A stretch of 64,000 nt of DNA from Bryobacterales bacterium (GTDB lineage Bacteria > Acidobacteriota > Terriglobia > Bryobacterales > Bryobacteraceae), in assembly GCA_016789905.1 (NCBI GenBank), contig JAEUQC010000063.1:62001-126000 (forward strand), in the 5' to 3' direction. Below the pieces are notes generated by a model. It ran no database searches and was not told the origin of the DNA. It worked only from the letters and a program-made list of their open reading frames with translations. The translations under genes were made by a program, and so were the position numbers. Position 1 is the stretch's first letter. Each line of letters opens with the position of its first letter. Of the stretch, positions 59,933 through 64,000 are shown piece after piece.

Positions 59933-61519
59933 TTACTTTTCCGGCGATGCCGTCGTTCCGCCGCCAAACAGCGCGAAGGAAACAACGTTGGAGCCATTGA
60001 CGATGGCGACATATTGCTTCCCGTCCACCGTGTAGGTCATCGGCTGCGAAGTGATCTGCTGTCCCGTATTGAACGACCACAGCGCCTTGCCTGTGCGCGC
60101 GTCCAGGGCGGTGAGAAAACCCTGATCGTCGGCCCCAAAAACCAGACCCCCGGCCGTCGATAGCAGCCCGGCGGCGTAGCGGCGGGAGTTGATCTGCTTG
60201 TACTCCCACATCATTTTTCCCGTCGTCACGTCCAGTGCGCGAATGAACATCTGCCAAGGTTCTTCGGGGCTTTCAATGTAGCCTGTCCCCATGAAGGAAT
60301 TGCCCCCTGGCCGGAAGGTGTCGCGCGACTTCGTATTAATGCCGCAGCCTTCCTGGGCAACGATGTAGAACCACTTCGTATCCGGGCTATACGCCGGCGA
60401 CATCCAGTTCGTCGCGCCCGACGTGGCCGGGCAGGTCTTGGTGCCCTGCAGGCTCGGAATCACTCCCGGTACACGAATGGGGCGGCCCTTGGCATCCAAC
60501 CCCGAGGCCCAGTTGAGCTCCTTGATAAACGGCGTCCCAAGCAGGAACTCTCCAGTCACGCGATCAAGAACGTAGTAGTACCCATTGCGGTTGCCCTGCA
60601 CCAGCAGCTTGCGTTTTGCGCCCTTGAATGGCGCGTCGACGAGAATAGGAATCTCCACGGCGTCCCAGTCATGCACGTCCCACGGCGTCGTCTGGAAGTA
60701 CCACTTCATTTTGCCCGTGTCGGCATCCAGCGCCACAATGCATTCGGTGTAAAGGTTGTCGCCCTTGCGCACGTCTCCATCGAAGTCGGGTGCGGGGTTG
60801 CCGGTGCCCCAGTACAGCAGGTTCAACTCGGGGTCGTAGGAACCGGTGAGCCACGTGCCGCCGCCGCCGGTCTTCCAGGAGTCGCCGGCCCATGTCTCGT
60901 TGCCGGGCTCGCCCGGGCGGGGGATGGCGTGCCAGCGCCACAGGCGTTCGCCTGTATTGGCGTCGTAGGCGTCCAGGAATCCGTTCAACCCGTGGTCACT
61001 GGGCGCGATCCCCATGATGACTTTGTCTTTGATGATCATCGGCGCGGCCGGGGACCAATAACCCTCGCTCGCCTCGGCGATCTTCGTTTCCCAAAGCATG
61101 GAGCCGTTGCGCGAATCCAGCGCCACCAGATGGGCGTCCGGAGTGCCCAGGTACACCTTGTTCCCGTATACGGCCACCCCTCGATTGGGGCCCTTCTGCA
61201 GCGCCGGCTGCCGTTCATAGCGCCAAATTTCGCGGCCCGTCCGCGCATCAAGTGCGTAGACCTCATTGGGATTGGTGAAGTACATCACGCCGTCAACCAC
61301 AATGGGAACCGATTCCAGCCGGCGCGCGGCGTCGACGTGATAGATCCACTGGGGCACCAGCGATTTGACGTTGGCGGTATTTACCTGTTTCAACAACGAA
61401 TGCCGTTGCGAATGATACTGGCCGTTGTAGTGGAGCCAGTTATTGGGGTCCGCTTTTAACAGGTCGGGATAGGTCACCTGGGCGAAAGAGACCGCGGCGG
61501 TCAGAAGGAATAGGCGCAT
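59933..61519 (-). CDS. PQQ-dependent dehydrogenase (alcohol-dehydrogenase type)
   Basis: 528 residues with a signal peptide (MRLFLLTAAVSFAQ). Eight-bladed propeller repeats, each with Trp-docking motifs such as ALDARTGREIWRYE, ALDSRNGSMLWETK, ALDADTGKMKWYFQ and ALDARTGKALWSFN. TTPWDVHDWDAVEIPILVD carries the catalytic-Asp region, and TGNPAPDFDGD the Ca site. The vicinal disulfide CC of methanol dehydrogenases is not seen. It oxidises an alcohol or sugar in the periplasm. It follows the CBM9-dicytochrome gene by 3 bp, which should accept its electrons. Confidence 0.87.
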   Translation of the reverse strand: MRLFLLTAAVSFAQVTYPDLLKADPNNWLHYNGQYHSQRHSLLKQVNTANVKSLVPQWIYHVDAARRLESVPIVVDGVMYFTNPNEVYALDARTGREIWRYERQPALQKGPNRGVAVYGNKVYLGTPDAHLVALDSRNGSMLWETKIAEASEGYWSPAAPMIIKDKVIMGIAPSDHGLNGFLDAYDANTGERLWRWHAIPRPGEPGNETWAGDSWKTGGGGTWLTGSYDPELNLLYWGTGNPAPDFDGDVRKGDNLYTECIVALDADTGKMKWYFQTTPWDVHDWDAVEIPILVDAPFKGAKRKLLVQGNRNGYYYVLDRVTGEFLLGTPFIKELNWASGLDAKGRPIRVPGVIPSLQGTKTCPATSGATNWMSPAYSPDTKWFYIVAQEGCGINTKSRDTFRPGGNSFMGTGYIESPEEPWQMFIRALDVTTGKMMWEYKQINSRRYAAGLLSTAGGLVFGADDQGFLTALDARTGKALWSFNTGQQITSQPMTYTVDGKQYVAIVNGSNVVSFALFGGGTTASPEK

Positions 61520-61522
61520 GCG

Positions 61523-62959
61523 TTATCTACGGCTCCTTGCCAGGCGGCTTAGAAAGGCGAGCAGATCGTCCAGTTCAGCGGGCGTCAACACGGCGGCCGC
61601 GTCGGCCGGCATCAGGGACTTGGTTTCAAAGTGAATCGCCCTAATTTGCGCGGAGGTGAGCAGGTGGAGTTTTTCATCCGTGCCAAGGATCTGGAACGAC
61701 GTATTGTGCTGGTTCTTGACGATCCCGGCAATCGTCACACCCGACGTTGTCGTGACTTTCACCGGCTGATACCCCCGTGGCGGCAGTGGCTTGGGAACCG
61801 TAATCGCCGCGCGCAGGGCGGCCAGGCTCCGCTCCGCGCCGATGCTGGAAAGGTCCGGGCCCAGAATGCCGCCGCGGCCATTCACCATGTGGCACTTGGC
61901 GCAATTCGCTTTGGCCTGAAACAGTTGCTGCCCATTCGCCGGGTTACCAGGCACTTCCACGTCCACGGCCGTGGCGCGCAAGCTGTGTATGTAAGCCACC
62001 ATTTTCCTGACATCGGCCTCCGAAAGCGGGGACCCTGGCATGCCGGTTCCCTTGATTCCGTTCTTCACCGCATCGAAAAGTTCTTCGGACGTCGAGCGCA
62101 GGTAGCGGCGCTGCGCGCCCAGCGCGGGCGCCCGATCGCCCGCCGCCCCGTTCAAACCATGGCACATGGTGCAGGAGCGGTTGTAGAGTTCGGCGCCGGC
62201 CCGAGCCTCCGCCGGATCAAACCGGATGCGGCGCCCGCCACGGCGGCCCTGCGCGGGGCCGGAAAAGACAACGCGCCCGAACGCCGACGGCGTGTGGAAG
62301 CTGACGGACGGCGGCGGAATCGGGGACCAACTGCTCAATTGGTTGTTGGTCTTACCGCCAATGCGGCTCAGGTTCAGTCGCCACTCGTCGCCCGGCAGTG
62401 GAGGCGTATGCGCCGCGTCGCGGGAGAAATTCCGCAGTGGCACCTTCATTTCCACAATCCAGTGATCGTCCTCCGGCGCCTCGTCCTTTTTCGCGGCGCC
62501 GTGAAAAGTGGCCCTGTACTCCACCCCGTCCGGTTCCCACGTAGGCCCGCCCGTGTACCAATCGCTGCGGTTGCGATTCAGCATTGTGCCAATCGCGTTA
62601 ATCTCCCAGGTATAGTAATTGGCCGGTTTGGCGGGATTGGGTGCAATGAAGATCTCCACACAGTCGTCTTTGGACACCGGCCCATGGCGCTGCTTTTCGT
62701 AGGCGGAGATGTGCTTGTCGCGAGCGTACCAGGAGACGTATAGGAACTCGTCGTCCCAAAGCAGTTTGGCGACGGTCTGCTCTTTGTCCCCGGCTTTGTA
62801 CCAGTTGAATGCGAAATCACCCATCGAGGGCGCGTCGCGCCAGGCGGCTTCGTCGAGCACGGCGTCGATAACGATGGGCGAAGTGGCGCGTTGTATCGTG
62901 TACTGCGCCAGTACAGGCAGGGAAAGAAGACAGCAGACGAGGGCGCGAAGCGGGAGCAT
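61523..62959 (-). CDS. CBM9-like domain fused to two cytochrome c domains
   Basis: 478 residues. Signal peptide MLPLRALVCCLLSLPVLAQ. Residues ~25-225 form a CBM9/DOMON-like carbohydrate-binding domain (IVIDAVLDEAAWRDAP, VEIFIAPNPAKPANYYTWEINAIG, WIVEMKVPL). Two haem c sites follow: CTMCHGLNG and CAKCHMVNG, each in a small cytochrome domain with later axial Met candidates. Together with the PQQ dehydrogenase 3 bp downstream it would form a sugar/alcohol oxidation unit feeding the respiratory chain. Confidence 0.85.
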   Translation of the reverse strand: MLPLRALVCCLLSLPVLAQYTIQRATSPIVIDAVLDEAAWRDAPSMGDFAFNWYKAGDKEQTVAKLLWDDEFLYVSWYARDKHISAYEKQRHGPVSKDDCVEIFIAPNPAKPANYYTWEINAIGTMLNRNRSDWYTGGPTWEPDGVEYRATFHGAAKKDEAPEDDHWIVEMKVPLRNFSRDAAHTPPLPGDEWRLNLSRIGGKTNNQLSSWSPIPPPSVSFHTPSAFGRVVFSGPAQGRRGGRRIRFDPAEARAGAELYNRSCTMCHGLNGAAGDRAPALGAQRRYLRSTSEELFDAVKNGIKGTGMPGSPLSEADVRKMVAYIHSLRATAVDVEVPGNPANGQQLFQAKANCAKCHMVNGRGGILGPDLSSIGAERSLAALRAAITVPKPLPPRGYQPVKVTTTSGVTIAGIVKNQHNTSFQILGTDEKLHLLTSAQIRAIHFETKSLMPADAAAVLTPAELDDLLAFLSRLARSRR

Positions 62960-62978
62960 CGCAATTCATAATATCGAG

Positions 62979-63353
62979 TTAACTGGCGTTGGCGGGAACT
63001 GTTTTGGGGTCGAACGGGTGCGACGGCTGGTATTGATCGGCGCACCAGCGAATGCCCCGGTCGAACGCCACTTCCAGAAGAAAACCAGACGACGCTGAAC
63101 GGCACCGGCGTGCCCGGCCGGTGTAGCCGCACGGAACCAACCGAATGGGCGCGGCTTGGCCCGGCGGGCGGTCGCTTTCCAAAAATAGCACCGCGCCGGA
63201 GGGCTTAATCTCTTCCAGAATCGCGGCCGTATGGCGCGAAATGCCCCGGTCGTCGGCCCATTCCAACTGGACAAGATCGGAGCAGAGCAGGATTGTTTGG
63301 TGTCGCCGTCTCACAAATACCTTTTCGGCGATCTCCGGATTTGCGCTAGGCAA
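62979..63353 (-). CDS. PilZ-like c-di-GMP-binding domain protein
   Basis: 124 residues. VFVRRRHQTILLCSDLVQLEWAD and HTAAILEEIKPSGAVLFLESDRP, then RRCRSASSGFLLEVAF, follow the PilZ order (basic N-terminal switch then a beta barrel). The D/NxSxxG signature is not canonical, so ligand binding is uncertain. The protein could sense the c-di-GMP controlled by the two HD-GYP proteins in this window. It is 19 bp upstream of the CBM9 gene on the same strand. Confidence 0.62.
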   Translation of the reverse strand: MPSANPEIAEKVFVRRRHQTILLCSDLVQLEWADDRGISRHTAAILEEIKPSGAVLFLESDRPPGQAAPIRLVPCGYTGRARRCRSASSGFLLEVAFDRGIRWCADQYQPSHPFDPKTVPANAS

Positions 63354-63424
63354 ATTGCTGAAAGAAGAAGCCTTATGCCGTTCCGGCGCTTAGGGTTACG
63401 GTTCTTCTCTCCCGGCGTTGTAAG

Positions 63425-63943
63425 ATGACAGAGATGCCGGAGGAAGTGGATGTTGCAGCGGTCTACGGGGAACTGCACAAGATTGCGGTCATCCATCTGA
63501 GCCGTTCGGCGCGCCAATCCAGCTTGCAAGCGACGCAACTGGTCCATGAGGCGTGGCTGCGCCTGGAGGGCCACGGCTGGAAAAGCAAGACGCACTTCCT
63601 GGCGCTCGCCTCCCGTACCATGCGCATGGTGATGATTGACACCATTCGGGCGCGGATGGCCCAGAAGCGCGCCGGCGATTGGGAACGGCTGGAGTGGGCG
63701 CCCGGCATCGAGTTTGCCGGGGCCAGTATGTCCCTGCCGCTGGAGCGGATCATTGAAGTCGACCGGGCGCTGAACGAACTGGCGCTGAAGGACGGTCGCA
63801 AAGCGCGAGTGGTGGAGATGCGTTTCTTCGGCGGCTTGGATTTTCCGGAGATCGCCGAAGCCCTGGAAATTTCCCTATCCACCGCAAAACGCGACTGGGA
63901 GTTTTCGCGTTCGTGGCTGTTCACTCGGCTATCGGCCAGCTAA
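63425..63943 (+). CDS. ECF-type RNA polymerase sigma factor
   Basis: 172 residues of the ECF sigma family common in Acidobacteria and Planctomycetes. Region 2: QATQLVHEAWLRLEGHGWKSKTHFLALASRTMRMVMIDTIRARMAQKR; region 4 (-35 recognition): RKARVVEMRFFGGLDFPEIAEALEISLSTAKRDWEFSRSWL. In these phyla such genes are often followed by a Ser/Thr protein kinase, which would lie beyond the window. No anti-sigma gene is visible upstream. Starts at 63425 or 63434 are both possible. Confidence 0.88.
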   Translation: MTEMPEEVDVAAVYGELHKIAVIHLSRSARQSSLQATQLVHEAWLRLEGHGWKSKTHFLALASRTMRMVMIDTIRARMAQKRAGDWERLEWAPGIEFAGASMSLPLERIIEVDRALNELALKDGRKARVVEMRFFGGLDFPEIAEALEISLSTAKRDWEFSRSWLFTRLSAS

Positions 63944-64000
63944 CTCACCGCACGAATCGGCAATCACTTTGGATTCTTCCAGTGACTTATTGAGTGCCGG

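Noticed and set aside
61631..62743. 370-codon + strand frame inside the CBM9-dicytochrome gene
   Set aside because: Arg/His-rich mirror; no ribosome site; real gene has haem motifs on the other strand.
1..64000. CRISPR array, tRNA, rRNA or intact transposase
   Set aside because: No spaced direct repeats of CRISPR type, no cloverleaf or rRNA signature and no transposase domain were recognised by eye.

Overview
This window is G+C-rich, gene-dense bacterial DNA that most resembles Acidobacteriota of the Solibacter/Bryobacter type. The evidence is gene content: two very large Oar-like TonB receptors with N-terminal carboxypeptidase-regulatory-like domains, the PSCyt1/DUF1549/DUF1553 + DUF1501 pair, two DUF1080 proteins, many Tat-exported enzymes, an acidobacterial-type ECF sigma factor and carboxylesterase paralogues. 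Assignment is by family recognition only. No rRNA, tRNA, CRISPR array, prophage or intact insertion sequence was seen.

Layout. 0-14 kb: glycan and sugar-acid genes (truncated sialidase-like protein, sialate-O-acetylesterase-like SGNH hydrolase, carboxylesterase, mannonate dehydratase behind a TonB receptor, DUF1080) mixed with small housekeeping genes (VOC, SRPBCC, ComEA-like HhH, FAH-family, glutathione peroxidase). 14.3-14.5 kb: a non-coding patch with a perfect palindrome, a third copy of its arm and a terminator. 14.5-19.2 kb: a Tat-exported three-subunit xanthine-dehydrogenase-family molybdoenzyme with a Cys-rich mini-protein and a DUF1326 protein. 19.2-20.1 kb: 0.88 kb without a recognisable gene. 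20.1-26 kb: methyltransferase, then a tight operon SDR / fused E1-alpha-beta / lipoyl E2 / FAD-linked oxidase. 26-30.6 kb: signalling operon FecR / OmpA lipoprotein / CHASE2-HD-GYP / hybrid histidine kinase. 30.7-36.2 kb: amidase and the PSD1/DUF1501 pair. 36.2-41.5 kb: tandem HD-GYP protein, L-fuconate-dehydratase-like enolase, secreted unknown, and a frameshifted carboxylesterase pseudogene. 41.8-50.4 kb: second TonB receptor and a TetR-MFP-RND efflux operon with a visible operator. 50.4-54.2 kb: acetamidase family, M15 peptidase, DUF1080 + Gfo/Idh/MocA pair. 54.3-58.5 kb: diaminobutyrate aminotransferase / decarboxylase / SMR-like transporter (a probable 1,3-diaminopropane module) and an M48 protease with two zinc ribbons. 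58.5-64 kb: small secreted protein, double cupin, PQQ dehydrogenase with a CBM9-dicytochrome partner, PilZ-like protein, ECF sigma factor.

How the genes work together. Export of redox and hydrolytic enzymes to the periplasm is the main theme: about a dozen N-termini carry twin-arginine-like signals. c-di-GMP turnover and sensing is a second theme (two HD-GYP proteins and a PilZ-like protein). The arrangement is compact: six convergent pairs are separated by 0-4 bp and five divergent pairs by about 18-31 bp, several with a -10-like hexamer 6-9 nt before the start codon, which points to leaderless messages. The least ordinary items are the E1/E2/FAD-oxidase operon whose SDR lacks the catalytic lysine, the FecR-OmpA-CHASE2-HD-GYP-kinase operon, the molybdoenzyme operon with its Cys-rich mini-protein, the diaminopropane module whose SMR-like transporter lacks the usual membrane glutamate, and the 14.3-14.5 kb palindrome.
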